64,000 nt of DNA from Calidifontimicrobium sp035325925 (GCF_035325925.1 NZ_DAOKZA010000016.1:1-64000), one strand, 5' to 3'. Positions 50,513 through 59,548 are shown, counted from the first letter of the stretch. Numbers and translations are program-made. Notes: generated from the letters alone by a model not told the origin.

Positions 50513-51475
50513 ATGTCGCTGCTGCCACCGCCCGCGCGTGCGCCGTGGATCGGCGCGGCCTGCGCCGTGGCGGTGCTGCTGATCTGGTCGTCGTTCATCG
50601 TCATCGCGCGCTTCAGCGCGCAGCGCACACTGCTGCCGCTGGACATCGCGTTCCTGCGCTTCGTGTTCTCGGGGCTGGTGGTGCTCGCCGTGCTCGGCGT
50701 GCAGGCGCGGCGCGGCGTGCGCCCGCTGTCGGGTCTGTCGTGGGGCCGCATCGCCGCGCTGGCCGGCACCGCCGGCGTGGGCTACTGCACGCTGGCGTAC
50801 AGCGGCTTCTTCTTCGCGCCGGCGGCGCACGCGGCGGTGCTGATGCCCGGCTCGCTGCCCCTGTGGACCGCGCTCGCCGCGCTGTGGCTGCTGCACGAGC
50901 GCCTGACGCCGCAGCGCCTGGCCGGGCTGGCGCTGATCGTCGCCGGCGACCTGCTGGTCGGCGGCGCGAGCCTGTGGCGCGCCTTCGACGGCGACGGCAC
51001 CTGGAAGGGCGACCTGCTGTTCCTCGGCGCGGCGGTGAGCTGGAGCCTGTACACGGTGCTGTGCCGGCGCTGGCAGGTCGACGCGGTGCCGGCGACGATG
51101 GCCATCGCAGTGGGCTGCCTCGCGAGCTTCGTGCCGCTGTACGCGGTGGGCGCGGCGCTGCGCTGGTGGCCGAGCGCGCTCGGCGACGCGCCGGCCACCG
51201 AGATCGCGCTGCAGGCGCTGTACCAGGGCGGGCTGGCGATGCTGGTGGCCGGCGTCGCGTTCACCTACGCGGTGCGCACCTTCGGCCCGGTGCGCACGAC
51301 GATGGTCACCGCGCTGGTGCCGGGCATCGCGGCGCTGTCGGCGCTGGCATTGCTCGGCGAGCCGCTGGGCGCGCACGCGCTGGCCGGGCTGGCCTGCGTC
51401 ACGCTGGGGCTGTTCGTCGGGCTGCGCGGCGCCGCCGCGCCGGCAACGCCGCGCGCGCTGGCGGCGACGCGATGA
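50513..51475 (+). CDS. EamA/DMT family transporter
   Basis: A 320-residue inner-membrane protein with ten predicted helices in two EamA repeats (about 15-145 and 160-300), the drug/metabolite transporter fold. Seen: WSSFIVIARFSAQRTLLPLDIAFLRFVFSGLVVL in repeat 1 and LFLGAAVSWSLYTVLCRRW in repeat 2. The substrate cannot be predicted; amino acids or related metabolites are usual for the family. The stop overlaps tsaB (ATGA). Confidence 0.9.
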   Translation: MSLLPPPARAPWIGAACAVAVLLIWSSFIVIARFSAQRTLLPLDIAFLRFVFSGLVVLAVLGVQARRGVRPLSGLSWGRIAALAGTAGVGYCTLAYSGFFFAPAAHAAVLMPGSLPLWTALAALWLLHERLTPQRLAGLALIVAGDLLVGGASLWRAFDGDGTWKGDLLFLGAAVSWSLYTVLCRRWQVDAVPATMAIAVGCLASFVPLYAVGAALRWWPSALGDAPATEIALQALYQGGLAMLVAGVAFTYAVRTFGPVRTTMVTALVPGIAALSALALLGEPLGAHALAGLACVTLGLFVGLRGAAAPATPRALAATR

Positions 51476-52200
51476 ACGGGGCACCGGCGGTGGACGCGAA
51501 GCTCGTCGCGATCGACAGCTCGACCGAGCGCCTGGTGCTGGCGCTGCAGTCGCCGCAAGGCGGGTTCACGCTCGACGAGGAAGGCGGCGCGCGGGCGTCG
51601 GCGCGGCTTCTGCCGGCGCTGCACGAGCTGCTCGGGCGCGCCGGCATGGCGCTGCGCGAGCTGGACGCGATCGCGTACGCGCGCGGGCCCGGCGCCTTCA
51701 CGGGGCTGCGCACCGCGTGCGCGGTGGCGCAGGGGCTGGCGCTGGGGCTGGGGCGGCCCGCGCTGCCGCTGGACAGCCTGCTCGTCGTCGCCGAGGCCGC
51801 GCGCGCGCAGGGCGCCGGCGACGACCTGTGGGTGGCGATGGACGCGCGCATGGACGAGGTCTACGCCGCGCGCTACTGCCACGACGGCACGCGCTGGCAC
51901 GCGGCCGACCCGCCGGCGCTGTGGACGCTGCCGGCGCTGTCCGAGCGCTGGCGCACCGATCCGCCGGCGGCGGTGGCCGGCTCGGCGCTGGCAGCGTTCG
52001 GCGAGCGGCTCGGCCTGACCGCGGCCACGGCGGTGTGGCCCGACCTGCCCGGGCGAGCTGTCGCGCTGCTGCGCCTGGCCCGGGCGGCGTGGCGCGACGG
52101 CGCCGCGGTCGACGCCGCCGACGCGCTGCCGCTGTACCTGCGCGACAAGGTCGCGCTGACCACCGCCGAGCGCGCTGCCGTCCGGCCCGTCGGGCGATGA
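51472..52200 (+). CDS. tsaB: tRNA threonylcarbamoyladenosine biosynthesis protein TsaB
   Basis: Scaffold partner of TsaD in t6A synthesis. The 242-residue product has the ASKHA-like start LVAIDSSTERLVLAL, the LLPALHELLGRAGMALRELDAIAYARGPGAFTGLRT core and DLWVAMDARMDEVYAARY. ATG 51472 overlaps the exporter stop, and its own stop overlaps rimI (ATGA). The tsaB-rimI order is common in proteobacteria. Confidence 0.95.
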   Translation: MNGAPAVDAKLVAIDSSTERLVLALQSPQGGFTLDEEGGARASARLLPALHELLGRAGMALRELDAIAYARGPGAFTGLRTACAVAQGLALGLGRPALPLDSLLVVAEAARAQGAGDDLWVAMDARMDEVYAARYCHDGTRWHAADPPALWTLPALSERWRTDPPAAVAGSALAAFGERLGLTAATAVWPDLPGRAVALLRLARAAWRDGAAVDAADALPLYLRDKVALTTAERAAVRPVGR

Positions 52201-52709
52201 ACGCGCTGCCGCAACCCGACGCGGCGCCGACGCTGGCGCCGATGCGGCTCGACGAGGTCGACGAGGTGATGTCCGTCGAGCTCAGCGCCTACAGCTACCC
52301 GTGGACACGGGGCAACGTCGTCGACTCGCTGGTCGCCGGCCACCTCGCCGAGGTGCTGCGCAGCGCCGAAGGCGAGCTGATCGGCTACTTCATCGCGATG
52401 CCCGGCGTCGACGAGATGCACCTGCTCAACATCGCGGTGGCGCCGGCGCACCGGCGCCTCGGCCACGCGCGGCACATGCTCGACGCGCTCGCGCGCCGGG
52501 CCCGCGAGCGTGGCGTGCGCACGCTGTGGCTCGAGGTGCGCGACAGCAACGTGCGCGCGCAGTCGCTGTACCGGCGCTACGGCTTCGTCGCGGTCGGCCG
52601 GCGGCGCGGCTACTACCCGGCGGCGGCCGGGCGGCGCGAGGACGCGGTGCTGATGAGCCTGTCGCTGGACGCGTCCAGCGCCGCGCTGGGGCCTGGCGAT
52701 GCCGACTGA
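52197..52709 (+). CDS. rimI: Ribosomal protein S18 alanine N-acetyltransferase (RimI)
   Basis: GNAT-fold acetyltransferase; 170 residues. It has ELSAYSYPWTRGNVVDSL, the acetyl-CoA pocket LLNIAVAPAHRRLGHARHML (the usual R-x-x-G-x-G/A loop is R-L-G-H-A) and LEVRDSNVRAQSLYRRYGFVAVGRRRGYYP. The position behind tsaB supports RimI rather than another GNAT. It overlaps the next gene by 11 bases. Confidence 0.92.
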   Translation: MNALPQPDAAPTLAPMRLDEVDEVMSVELSAYSYPWTRGNVVDSLVAGHLAEVLRSAEGELIGYFIAMPGVDEMHLLNIAVAPAHRRLGHARHMLDALARRARERGVRTLWLEVRDSNVRAQSLYRRYGFVAVGRRRGYYPAAAGRREDAVLMSLSLDASSAALGPGDAD

Positions 52710-53436
52710 ACGCCAGCGCGCGATGCTGCGCGAGATGGGCATCGGGCCGTGGTGGCCCGACGACGACGCGGCCCGCTCCGGCGACCCGGCGGCCTCCGCC
52801 GCGCCGGTCGCCTCGCCGCCTGCCGCGCCCGACGCCGCGCCGGTGGCGTCGGCGCTCGACACGCTGTCGTGGCCGGCGCTGCGCGAGGCGGTGGCGCAGT
52901 GCCGCGCCTGCGCGCTGTGCGAGCGGCGGCGCCAGACCGTGTTCGGCGTCGGCAACGAGCGCGCGCAATGGATGATCGTCGGCGAGGCGCCGGGCGAGCA
53001 GGAGGACCTGTTGGGCGAACCCTTCGTCGGCCCGGCCGGCCGGCTGCTCGACGCGATGCTGGCCGCGCTCGACCTCACGCGCGAGCCCGGCCCGCCCGAG
53101 CGTCAGGTCTACATCGCCAACACGCTGAAGTGCCGCCCGCCCGGCAACCGCAACCCGCAGCCCGACGAACTGGCGCGCTGCGAGCCGTTCCTCGTGCGCC
53201 AGATCCAGCTGGTGCAGCCGCGCATCCTGCTGGCGATGGGGCGCTTCGCGGTGCAGTCGCTGCTGCGCACCGACGAGCCGATCGGGCGGCTGCGCGGGCG
53301 CGTGCACGCCTACCGGGGCGTGCCGCTGGTCGTCACCTACCACCCGGCGTACCTGCTGCGCCAGCCGGCCGACAAGGCCAAGGCCTGGGACGACCTGTGC
53401 CTGGCCGCCGAGACGCTGGCGCGCCGCGGCGGCTGA
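52699..53436 (+). CDS. Family 4 uracil-DNA glycosylase (iron-sulfur type)
   Basis: Removes uracil from DNA. The 245-residue protein has motif A IVGEAPGEQEDLLGEPFVGPAGRLLD, motif B HPAYLLRQ, and cysteines at C71/C74 (with C68 nearby), in TLKCRPPGNRNP and in RCEPFL, which suit a 4Fe-4S cluster. The first 65 residues are a low-complexity Ala/Pro linker with an N-terminal amphipathic start. Homologues follow rimI in many beta-proteobacteria. Its stop directly abuts the convergent glmU stop. Confidence 0.94.
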   Translation: MPTERQRAMLREMGIGPWWPDDDAARSGDPAASAAPVASPPAAPDAAPVASALDTLSWPALREAVAQCRACALCERRRQTVFGVGNERAQWMIVGEAPGEQEDLLGEPFVGPAGRLLDAMLAALDLTREPGPPERQVYIANTLKCRPPGNRNPQPDELARCEPFLVRQIQLVQPRILLAMGRFAVQSLLRTDEPIGRLRGRVHAYRGVPLVVTYHPAYLLRQPADKAKAWDDLCLAAETLARRGG

Positions 53437-54837
53437 TCAGCCGCCGCCGGATGCGCTGCCGCCCGGCTTGCCGGGCCTGCGCGGGCGCTGCCAGCCGGCG
53501 ATCGTGACCTGCTTCGCGCGCGCGATCGTCAGCTGGCCGGCGGGGGCCTGGCGCACGATCGTCGATCCGCCGCCGATCGTCGCGCCTTCGCCGACCACCA
53601 CCGGTGCGATCAGCACGCAGTTCGAGCCGATGTGCACGTCGTCGCCGATCACGGTGCGGTGCTTGAAGGCGCCGTCGTAGTTCGCGGTGATGCTGCCCGC
53701 GCCGTAGTTGACGCGTTCACCGACCGTCGCGTCGCCGAGGTAGGCGAGGTGGTTCGCCTTGGCGCCGCGCGCCAGCGTCGAGTTCTTCACCTCGACGAAG
53801 TTGCCGACGTGCACCTCGTCGCCGAGCACCGCACCGGGGCGCAGCCGCGCGTATGGGCCGACGCGCGCCTCGGTGCCGACGCTGGCGCCCTCGAGGTGGC
53901 TGAAGGCGTCGATGCGCGCGCCGGCGGCCACCGTCGTGTCGCGCAGCACGCAGTGCGGCCCGACCCGCACGCCGTCGCCGAGCACGACGCGGCCCTCGAA
54001 CACGCAGCCGACGTCGATCTCGACGTCGGCGCCGCACTCGAGCGTGCCGCGCAGGTCGAAACGCGCCGGGTCGGCCAGTCGCACGCCGGCGGTCATCAGC
54101 GCGTCGGCCTGGCGGCGCTGCAGCCGGCGCTCGAGGTCGGCGAGCTGCTGCGGGCTGTTGACGCCCAGCGCCTCGGTCTCGTCGACCACCGCGATGCCGG
54201 CCACCGGCACGCCGTCGGCCACCGCCATCGCGACGATGTCGGTCAGGTAGTACTCGCGCTGCGCATTGTCGTTGCCCAGGCGCGCCAGCCAGCGCCCGAG
54301 CGCCGCGGTGGGCGCGGCCATCATGCCGGTGTAGACCTCGCCGATCGCGCGCTGCGCCGGCGTCGCGTCCTTCTCTTCGACGATCGCCAGCACGCGCTCG
54401 CCGGTGGCGTCGCGCACGACGCGCCCGTAGCCGTGCGGGTCGGCCGGTGTCATCGTCAGCAGCACCAGCCGTTCGCCGCCGCAGGCGTCGAGCAGCGCGC
54501 GCGCGGTGGCGGTGGTCACCAGCGGCACGTCGCCGTTGAGGATCAGCGTCGTCGCGGCGGCGGGGTCGAGCGCAGGCGCCGCCTGCTGCACCGCGTGCCC
54601 GGTGCCCAGCTGCGGCATCTGGCGCACGCACACGCAGCCGCTGGCGGCCACCGCGGCCTCGACCTCGTCGGCGCCGTGGCCGGTGACGACCACGGTGCGT
54701 AACGCGGGCACGCCGGCGGCGGCGTCCAGAACATGCTGCAATAGGGCTCGTCCCGCCAGGCGGTGCAGCACCTTGGGCCGCTGCGACTTCATGCGCGTGC
54801 CGCGGCCGGCGGCGAGGATGACGGTGTTGTGCCCCAT
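53437..54837 (-). CDS. glmU: Bifunctional UDP-GlcNAc pyrophosphorylase / GlcN-1-P acetyltransferase
   Basis: Makes UDP-GlcNAc for peptidoglycan and lipid A. The 466-residue protein has the nucleotidyltransferase domain (VILAAGRGTRMKSQRPKVLH, QLGTGHAVQQ, LNGDVPL, EKDATPAQRAIGEVYTG) and the left-handed beta-helix acetyltransferase domain with hexapeptide repeats (GVRVGPHCVLRD, ARVGPYARLRPGAVLGDEVHVGNFVEVKNSTL, KANHLAYLGDATVG). It ends in a Lys/Pro/Gly tail. Its ATG overlaps, head to head, the ATG proposed for the divergent lipoprotein gene. Confidence 0.98.
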   Translation of the reverse strand: MGHNTVILAAGRGTRMKSQRPKVLHRLAGRALLQHVLDAAAGVPALRTVVVTGHGADEVEAAVAASGCVCVRQMPQLGTGHAVQQAAPALDPAAATTLILNGDVPLVTTATARALLDACGGERLVLLTMTPADPHGYGRVVRDATGERVLAIVEEKDATPAQRAIGEVYTGMMAAPTAALGRWLARLGNDNAQREYYLTDIVAMAVADGVPVAGIAVVDETEALGVNSPQQLADLERRLQRRQADALMTAGVRLADPARFDLRGTLECGADVEIDVGCVFEGRVVLGDGVRVGPHCVLRDTTVAAGARIDAFSHLEGASVGTEARVGPYARLRPGAVLGDEVHVGNFVEVKNSTLARGAKANHLAYLGDATVGERVNYGAGSITANYDGAFKHRTVIGDDVHIGSNCVLIAPVVVGEGATIGGGSTIVRQAPAGQLTIARAKQVTIAGWQRPRRPGKPGGSASGGG

Positions 54838-55738
54838 GCAGACGTCCTTGTTCAGCGCGCGGATTATCCGGTGGCTCGCCGCCGCGGCCGCGCTCGTGCT
54901 GGCGCTGGCCGTGACGGGTTGCAGCGCCTTGCGGCTGGGTTACAACCAGGGTCACGACCTGGCGTTCTGGTGGCTCGACGGCTACTTCGACTTCGACGCG
55001 GATCAGGCCCCGCGCGTGCGCGAGGCGCTGCGCGGCTGGTTCGCGTGGCACCGCGCGAACGAATTGCCGGGGTACGCGATGTTGCTCGCCGAGGCGCGGC
55101 GCGAGGTGCTGGAGCCGGCGCAGGCGGCGCAGGCCTGCCGCTGGGTCGACACGCTGACGCAGCGCGGCGAGGCCGGGGTGCGCCAGGCGCTGCCCTGGCT
55201 CGCCGACGTGGCGGTGTCGCTGACCCCGGCGCAGCTGGCGCACCTGGAACAGCGCTTCGACAAGGCCAACGTCGACTTCCGCGAGGAGTTCCTGCAGCGC
55301 GACGCCGACGCGCGTCGCCAGGCGTCGTTCAAGCGCGCGCTCGACCGCTTCGAGAACATCTACGGCCGCTTCGACGCCGCGCAGCGTGAACGTCTGGCGC
55401 AGGTGGTCGCGGCCTCGCCCTTCGACGCCGAGCGCTGGTTCGCCGAGCGCCTGCAGCGCCAGCACGACCTGCTGTCGACGCTGCGTGCCATGCAGGCACT
55501 GCCGGCCGAGCAACGCACGCCGGCACGTGCGCGCCAGGCGCTCGACGGCGTCGTCGAGCGTTTCGCCCGCTCGCCGCGCGACGCGTACCGCGACCACCAG
55601 CGCGAGCTGCGCGCGTACAACTGCGCGGCCTTCGCGACGCTGCACAACCTGACGACGCCGGCGCAGCGCCAGCGCGCGGCGGCCAAGCTGCGTGGGTGGG
55701 AGGACGACGCGCGCGTGCTGATGGCCAGCGGCGGCTGA
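54836..55738 (+). CDS. DUF6279 family lipoprotein
   Basis: A 300-residue lipoprotein with signal and lipobox (AVTGCSALRLGYN). After that comes the family-typical YNQGHDLAFWWLDGYFDFDADQAPRVREALRGWFAWHRANELPGYAMLL and a long alpha-helical domain. Function unknown. ATG 54836 overlaps the glmU ATG on the other strand (shared CATG); TTG 54848 is an in-frame alternative that still gives a complete signal peptide. Confidence 0.88.
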   Translation: MQTSLFSARIIRWLAAAAALVLALAVTGCSALRLGYNQGHDLAFWWLDGYFDFDADQAPRVREALRGWFAWHRANELPGYAMLLAEARREVLEPAQAAQACRWVDTLTQRGEAGVRQALPWLADVAVSLTPAQLAHLEQRFDKANVDFREEFLQRDADARRQASFKRALDRFENIYGRFDAAQRERLAQVVAASPFDAERWFAERLQRQHDLLSTLRAMQALPAEQRTPARARQALDGVVERFARSPRDAYRDHQRELRAYNCAAFATLHNLTTPAQRQRAAAKLRGWEDDARVLMASGG

Positions 55739-55778
55739 GTGCCGCGGCGCCGGCCGAGGCCGGCCTGACGCGGCCCGC

Positions 55779-56705
55779 TCAGGCGTCGCGCGCGAGCCGT
55801 ACCGCCGGCGCTGCCGGCGCCGCGCAGGTCTCGTCGTCGTCGAACGCGATGTCGCCGTCGGGGTCGGGCACGCCGGTGCGCTGCAGCGTCTCGAACGGGT
55901 ACAGCCGCTTGTCCATCAGGTGCGACGGCACGACGTGGGCCAGCGCGCTGAACATGTTGTCGATGCGCCCCGGGAAACGCCGGTCCCAGTCGCGCAGCAT
56001 CTGCTTGATCTGCGCGCGCTGCAGGTTGGGCTGGCTGCCGCACAGGCTGCACGGGATCACCGGGTAGCGCCGGTGCATGGCCCAGCGCTCGAGGTCGACC
56101 TCGGCGACGTAGGCCAGCGGGCGGATCACGACGTGGCGGCCGTCGTCGCTGACCAGCTTCGGCGGCATGCCCTTGAGGCGGCTGCCGAAGAACATGTTCA
56201 TCAGCAGCGTCTGCAGCATGTCGTCGCGGTGGTGGCCGAGCGCGATCTTGGTCGCGCCCAGCTCGCTGGCGACGCGGTACAGGATGCCGCGGCGCAGCCG
56301 CGAGCACAGGCTGCACATCGTCTGCCCCTCGGGGATCAGTCGCTTGACGATCGAATACGTGTCCTGCGTCTCGATGTGGAACGGCACGCCCTGCGAGCGC
56401 AGGTAGTCGGGCAGCACGTCGGCCGGAAAGCCCGGCTGCTTCTGGTCGAGGTTGACGGCGACGACGTCGAACGCCACCGGCGCGCGCCGGCGCAGCGCGA
56501 GCAGGATGTCGAGCAGCGCGAAGCTGTCCTTGCCGCCCGAGACGCAGACCATGACCTTGTCGCCGGCCTCGATCATGCGGTAGTCGGCGATCGCCTGGCC
56601 GACCTGGCGGTGCAGGCGCTTGTCGAGCTTGCGCAGCTCGAACGCGGCGCGGCGCGGGTCGGCGGCGACGGTGGCGGCGGCGGTGTCAGTCGGGTACGGC
56701 GGCAT
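55779..56705 (-). CDS. ttcA: tRNA 2-thiocytidine(32) synthetase TtcA
   Basis: Iron-sulfur-dependent enzyme that thiolates C32 of some tRNAs. The 308-residue protein has the PP-loop SGGKDS at 56-61, the QTMCSLCSRLRRG pair of cysteines, LGHHRDDMLQTLLMNMFF and the C-terminal cysteine region PCSLCGSQPNLQRAQIKQML. The start overlaps the folB 3' end by 20 bases, so the two are probably co-transcribed. Confidence 0.96.
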   Translation of the reverse strand: MPPYPTDTAAATVAADPRRAAFELRKLDKRLHRQVGQAIADYRMIEAGDKVMVCVSGGKDSFALLDILLALRRRAPVAFDVVAVNLDQKQPGFPADVLPDYLRSQGVPFHIETQDTYSIVKRLIPEGQTMCSLCSRLRRGILYRVASELGATKIALGHHRDDMLQTLLMNMFFGSRLKGMPPKLVSDDGRHVVIRPLAYVAEVDLERWAMHRRYPVIPCSLCGSQPNLQRAQIKQMLRDWDRRFPGRIDNMFSALAHVVPSHLMDKRLYPFETLQRTGVPDPDGDIAFDDDETCAAPAAPAVRLARDA

Positions 56706-57084
56706 GGACGTCGATGTCGACGGAGGCTCCGTCGCAATCCGGAAAGATGTTCGGCTTGGTGATGCGCACCTGCACGCGCTTGACGCTGCGCCGCGCGAGC
56801 AGGCGCTGCGCGATGCGCCCGGCCAGCGTCTCGAGCATGTTCACGTGGCCGGCGCCGGTTTCCTCGAGCACCGCGTCGCGCAGGTGGCGGTAGTCGAGCA
56901 CGTGGTGCACGTCGTCGGCCGCGGGCACGAGGTCGGCGCCGTGCTGCTCGACGCGCACGCTGACCAGCAGCGGCTGGCGCGCGGTCAGCTCGTGGTCGAG
57001 GATGCCGACGCTGGCCATCACGCGCAGCCGGTCGACCGACAGCCGGCGCAGCGCGGACGGGTGGGCGTGTCGCGGTGAGGTCAT
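56686..57084 (-). CDS. folB: Dihydroneopterin aldolase
   Basis: Folate-pathway enzyme producing 6-hydroxymethyl-dihydropterin. The 132-residue product has VMASVGILDHELTARQPLLVSV, the VLDYRHLRDAVLEE segment, HVNMLETLAGRIAQRLL and VQVRITKPNIFPDCDGASVDI, with the catalytic Lys in the ITKP motif. ATG 57084 is used; upstream frame is shadow of the SDR gene. The start overlaps the stop of the FolM-like gene by four bases. Confidence 0.94.
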   Translation of the reverse strand: MTSPRHAHPSALRRLSVDRLRVMASVGILDHELTARQPLLVSVRVEQHGADLVPAADDVHHVLDYRHLRDAVLEETGAGHVNMLETLAGRIAQRLLARRSVKRVQVRITKPNIFPDCDGASVDIDVHAAVPD

Positions 57085-57842
57085 GGCAGGTAGCCGAAGT
57101 CGCGGTCGTGCGGCTGCAGGTGCTGGCCGGCATCGACGAGGATCGTGGTGCCGGTGCTCGCGCGCGCATCCAGCAGGTACCGCACCGCCTGTGCGACGTC
57201 GGCCGGCCGCGCCCCGTAGCCGAGCAGCGCGCGCGACTGCAGGCGCGCGAGCTTGGCGTCGTCGATCTGCGCGCTGCCCAGCGTGAGTCCCGGCGCGACG
57301 CCGCACACGCGCACCTGCGGCGCCAGCGCCTGCGCGAGCAGCGTCGTCGCGCACTCGAGCGCCGCCTTCGACAGCGTGTACGACAGGCAGTCGGGGTTCG
57401 GATTCCACAGCTTCTGGTCGAGCAGGTTGACGACGCAGCCCGGCTCGGCGGCGCCGCGCTCGCGCCGGTGTGCGTGCAGCGCGCGCGCGAGCACGATCGC
57501 CGGCGCGGTGTTGGCGCGCCAGTGGCGTTCCATCGCCGCGTAGCCGAAGTCGTCGACGCGGTCGGGCTCGAACAGCGACGCGTTGTTGACCACCGCGTCG
57601 AGGCGGCCGAAGCGCGCGACGACGGCCGGCACCAGCGCGGCGCACGCCGCCTCGTCGGCGAGGTCGGCGGCGAAGGCGGCGGCGTCGGCGCCCGCGGCGC
57701 GCGCGTCGGACAGCGTCGCGCCGGCGTCCGAGCGGTGGTGGTGCAGCGCGACGTCGCGGCCGTGGTGCGCCAGGTGCAGCGCGATCTCGCGGCCGAGGCG
57801 CCGCGCGCTGCCGGTGACCAGGACGACGGGGCGATGGCCCAT
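57081..57842 (-). CDS. SDR family reductase, FolM/pteridine-reductase-like
   Basis: A 253-residue short-chain dehydrogenase. The coenzyme motif TGSARRLGREIA (TGxxxRxG, as in pteridine reductases), VVNNASLFEPD, and the catalytic YTLSK are present. The coupled folB downstream makes a pterin reductase role (dihydromonapterin or dihydrofolate reduction) likely; this rests on motif shape and neighbourhood. It diverges from the MidA-like gene with a 22-base gap. Confidence 0.88.
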   Translation of the reverse strand: MGHRPVVLVTGSARRLGREIALHLAHHGRDVALHHHRSDAGATLSDARAAGADAAAFAADLADEAACAALVPAVVARFGRLDAVVNNASLFEPDRVDDFGYAAMERHWRANTAPAIVLARALHAHRRERGAAEPGCVVNLLDQKLWNPNPDCLSYTLSKAALECATTLLAQALAPQVRVCGVAPGLTLGSAQIDDAKLARLQSRALLGYGARPADVAQAVRYLLDARASTGTTILVDAGQHLQPHDRDFGYLP

Positions 57843-57852
57843 GGGTGCTTCC

Positions 57853-57858
57853 TACAAT
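57853..57858 (+). promoter_or_regulatory. Candidate -10 box for MidA-like gene
   Basis: TACAAT, ending six bases before ATG 57865, in the 22-base divergent gap. A leaderless or nearly leaderless transcript would result. Confidence 0.35.
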
Positions 57859-57864
57859 GCCGCG

Positions 57865-58962
57865 ATGCCAGTGCAACCAGCCGCCAGTGTATCGACGCCC
57901 CTGGTGCAGCTGATCCGCCGGCACATCGCCGACGCCGGCGGCTGGATCGGCTTCGACCGCTTCATGGACCTGGCGCTGTACGCGCCGGGGCTGGGCTACT
58001 ACGCACGCGACGCGCGGCAGTTCGGCTGGCTGCCCGGATCGGGCAGCGACTTCGTCACTGCGCCCGAGATGTCGCCGTGGTTCGCCCGCGCGCTGGCACG
58101 ACAGCTCGCGCAGTGGCTCGACGAGGCCGGTGCCGACACGGTGTGGGAGTTCGGCGCCGGCTCGGGGGCGCTGGCGGCGCAACTGCTCGACGCGCTCGGC
58201 GAGCGCGTGCGCCGCTACGCGATCGTCGACCTGTCGGGGGCGCTGCGCGCGCGCCAGCACGAACGGCTGCGGCGCTTCGGCGCGCGCGTCGAGTGGCTCG
58301 ACCGGCTGCCCGAGCGCTTCCACGGCGTGCTGCTCGGCAACGAGGTGCTCGACGCGATGCCGGTGCAACTGCTGCGCTGGGACGGCGCGCACTGGTGCGA
58401 GCGCGGCGTCGCCGACGACGGCCGTGGCTTCACCTGGGCCGACCGCCCCACCCCGCTGCGTCCGCCGCGGCAGTCCGGCTTCGTCGCCGGCACGGTGACC
58501 GAGATCCACCCCCGCGCGCGCGCCTTCGTCGCCACGCTGGCCGAGCGGCTCGAGCGCGGCGCGGCGCTGTTCGTCGACTACGGTTTCCCCGAGGCCGAGT
58601 ACTACCACCCGCAGCGCATCGGCGGCACGCTGATGTGCCACCGCGCGCACCGCGCCGACACCGACGCGCTGGCCGACGTCGGCGACAAGGACATCACCGC
58701 GCACGTCGACTTCACCGGCATCGCGCTGGCCGCGCAGGACGCCGGCGCCGAGGTGCTGGGCTACACGTCGCAGGGGCGGTTCCTGATCAACTGCGGGCTG
58801 CCGGCGCTGCTGGCCGACGCCGACGCGCGCGAGCGCGCGCACGCCCACCGGCTGATCGCCGAGCACGAGATGGGCGAGCTGTTCAAGGCGCTCGCGTTCG
58901 GGCGCGGCGTCGGCGACGCGCCGCTGGGCTTCGCCGCCGGCGACCGCACGCACACGCTGTAG
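57865..58962 (+). CDS. SAM-dependent methyltransferase, MidA/NDUFAF7-like
   Basis: A 365-residue class I methyltransferase of the family that in mitochondria (NDUFAF7) dimethylates an arginine of a complex I subunit. Seen: ALYAPGLGYYARDARQFG, GSDFVTAPEMSPWFARALARQLAQ, the SAM loop WEFGAGSGALAAQLL, LLGNEVLDAMPVQLL, and LFVDYGFPEAEYYHPQRIGGTLMCHRAHR. The bacterial substrate is unproven. An NDUFA9-like gene 2.4 kb downstream makes a complex I link attractive but circumstantial. Confidence 0.92.
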   Translation: MPVQPAASVSTPLVQLIRRHIADAGGWIGFDRFMDLALYAPGLGYYARDARQFGWLPGSGSDFVTAPEMSPWFARALARQLAQWLDEAGADTVWEFGAGSGALAAQLLDALGERVRRYAIVDLSGALRARQHERLRRFGARVEWLDRLPERFHGVLLGNEVLDAMPVQLLRWDGAHWCERGVADDGRGFTWADRPTPLRPPRQSGFVAGTVTEIHPRARAFVATLAERLERGAALFVDYGFPEAEYYHPQRIGGTLMCHRAHRADTDALADVGDKDITAHVDFTGIALAAQDAGAEVLGYTSQGRFLINCGLPALLADADARERAHAHRLIAEHEMGELFKALAFGRGVGDAPLGFAAGDRTHTL

Positions 58963-58971
58963 GGGCACGCC

Positions 58972-59163
58972 GTGCGCTGGCTGATCGTGTTCCTGCTCGC
59001 GTTCGTGCTGTTCAACGGGCTGCGCGGCTGGCTCGAACGCATCGGCCTGGGGCGGCTGCCGGGCGACTTCAGCTTCCGTCTCGGCGGGCGCGACTGGTAC
59101 GTGCCGCTGGCCAGCAGCCTGCTGCTGAGCCTGATCGCGATGGGCATCGGCGCGCTGATCTGA
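58972..59163 (+). CDS. DUF2905 family small membrane protein
   Basis: A 63-residue protein with two hydrophobic segments (WLIVFLLAFVLFNGL and LASSLLLSLIAMGIGALI) separated by the conserved IGLGRLPGDFSFRLGGRDWYVPL, typical of DUF2905. GTG start nine bases after the MidA-like stop. Function unknown. Confidence 0.9.
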   Translation: MRWLIVFLLAFVLFNGLRGWLERIGLGRLPGDFSFRLGGRDWYVPLASSLLLSLIAMGIGALI

Positions 59164-59173
59164 CGCCGGCGCT

Positions 59174-59548
59174 TCAGTCTTCGATCGTCCACTCGTGCGC
59201 GCAGGCGCGGCAGCGCACCTGCAGCGGCGCGGCGCGCGGCGCGTCGACCACCTCGAGCCGACCGTAGGTCTGGCACTGCGCGCACACCGCCTGGTTGGCG
59301 ACGCGCTCGGCGTGCAGCAGCAGGTACAGGTAGCGGCGCAGCGCGACGATGCCCACGCCCGCGCAGATGATGATCGCCGCGAGGTTGCCCAGCCGCGCGT
59401 CGCCGCGGCTGTCGCCCAGCGCCTCGAAGGCGCCGAGGATGCCGATGGTGCACAGGAAGGTCAGCACCATCCAGCCGTGGCTGCCGAGCAGCTCGCGTTC
59501 GTACCACTTGCGGAACCCGTGCTTGCGGATGCCCTCGGCCAGGCGCAT
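59174..59548 (-). CDS. Membrane protein with C-terminal zinc ribbon
   Basis: A 124-residue protein, not a family I can name. After a basic N-terminus (EGIRKHGFRKWYERELLGSHG) come two transmembrane segments (about 28-44 and 55-70). A C-terminal ribbon follows with two Cys pairs, CAQC and CRAC, likely binding zinc. ATG 59548; upstream frame is low-complexity. Neighbours (DUF2905 gene, cca) give no functional hint. Confidence 0.72.
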   Translation of the reverse strand: MRLAEGIRKHGFRKWYERELLGSHGWMVLTFLCTIGILGAFEALGDSRGDARLGNLAAIIICAGVGIVALRRYLYLLLHAERVANQAVCAQCQTYGRLEVVDAPRAAPLQVRCRACAHEWTIED

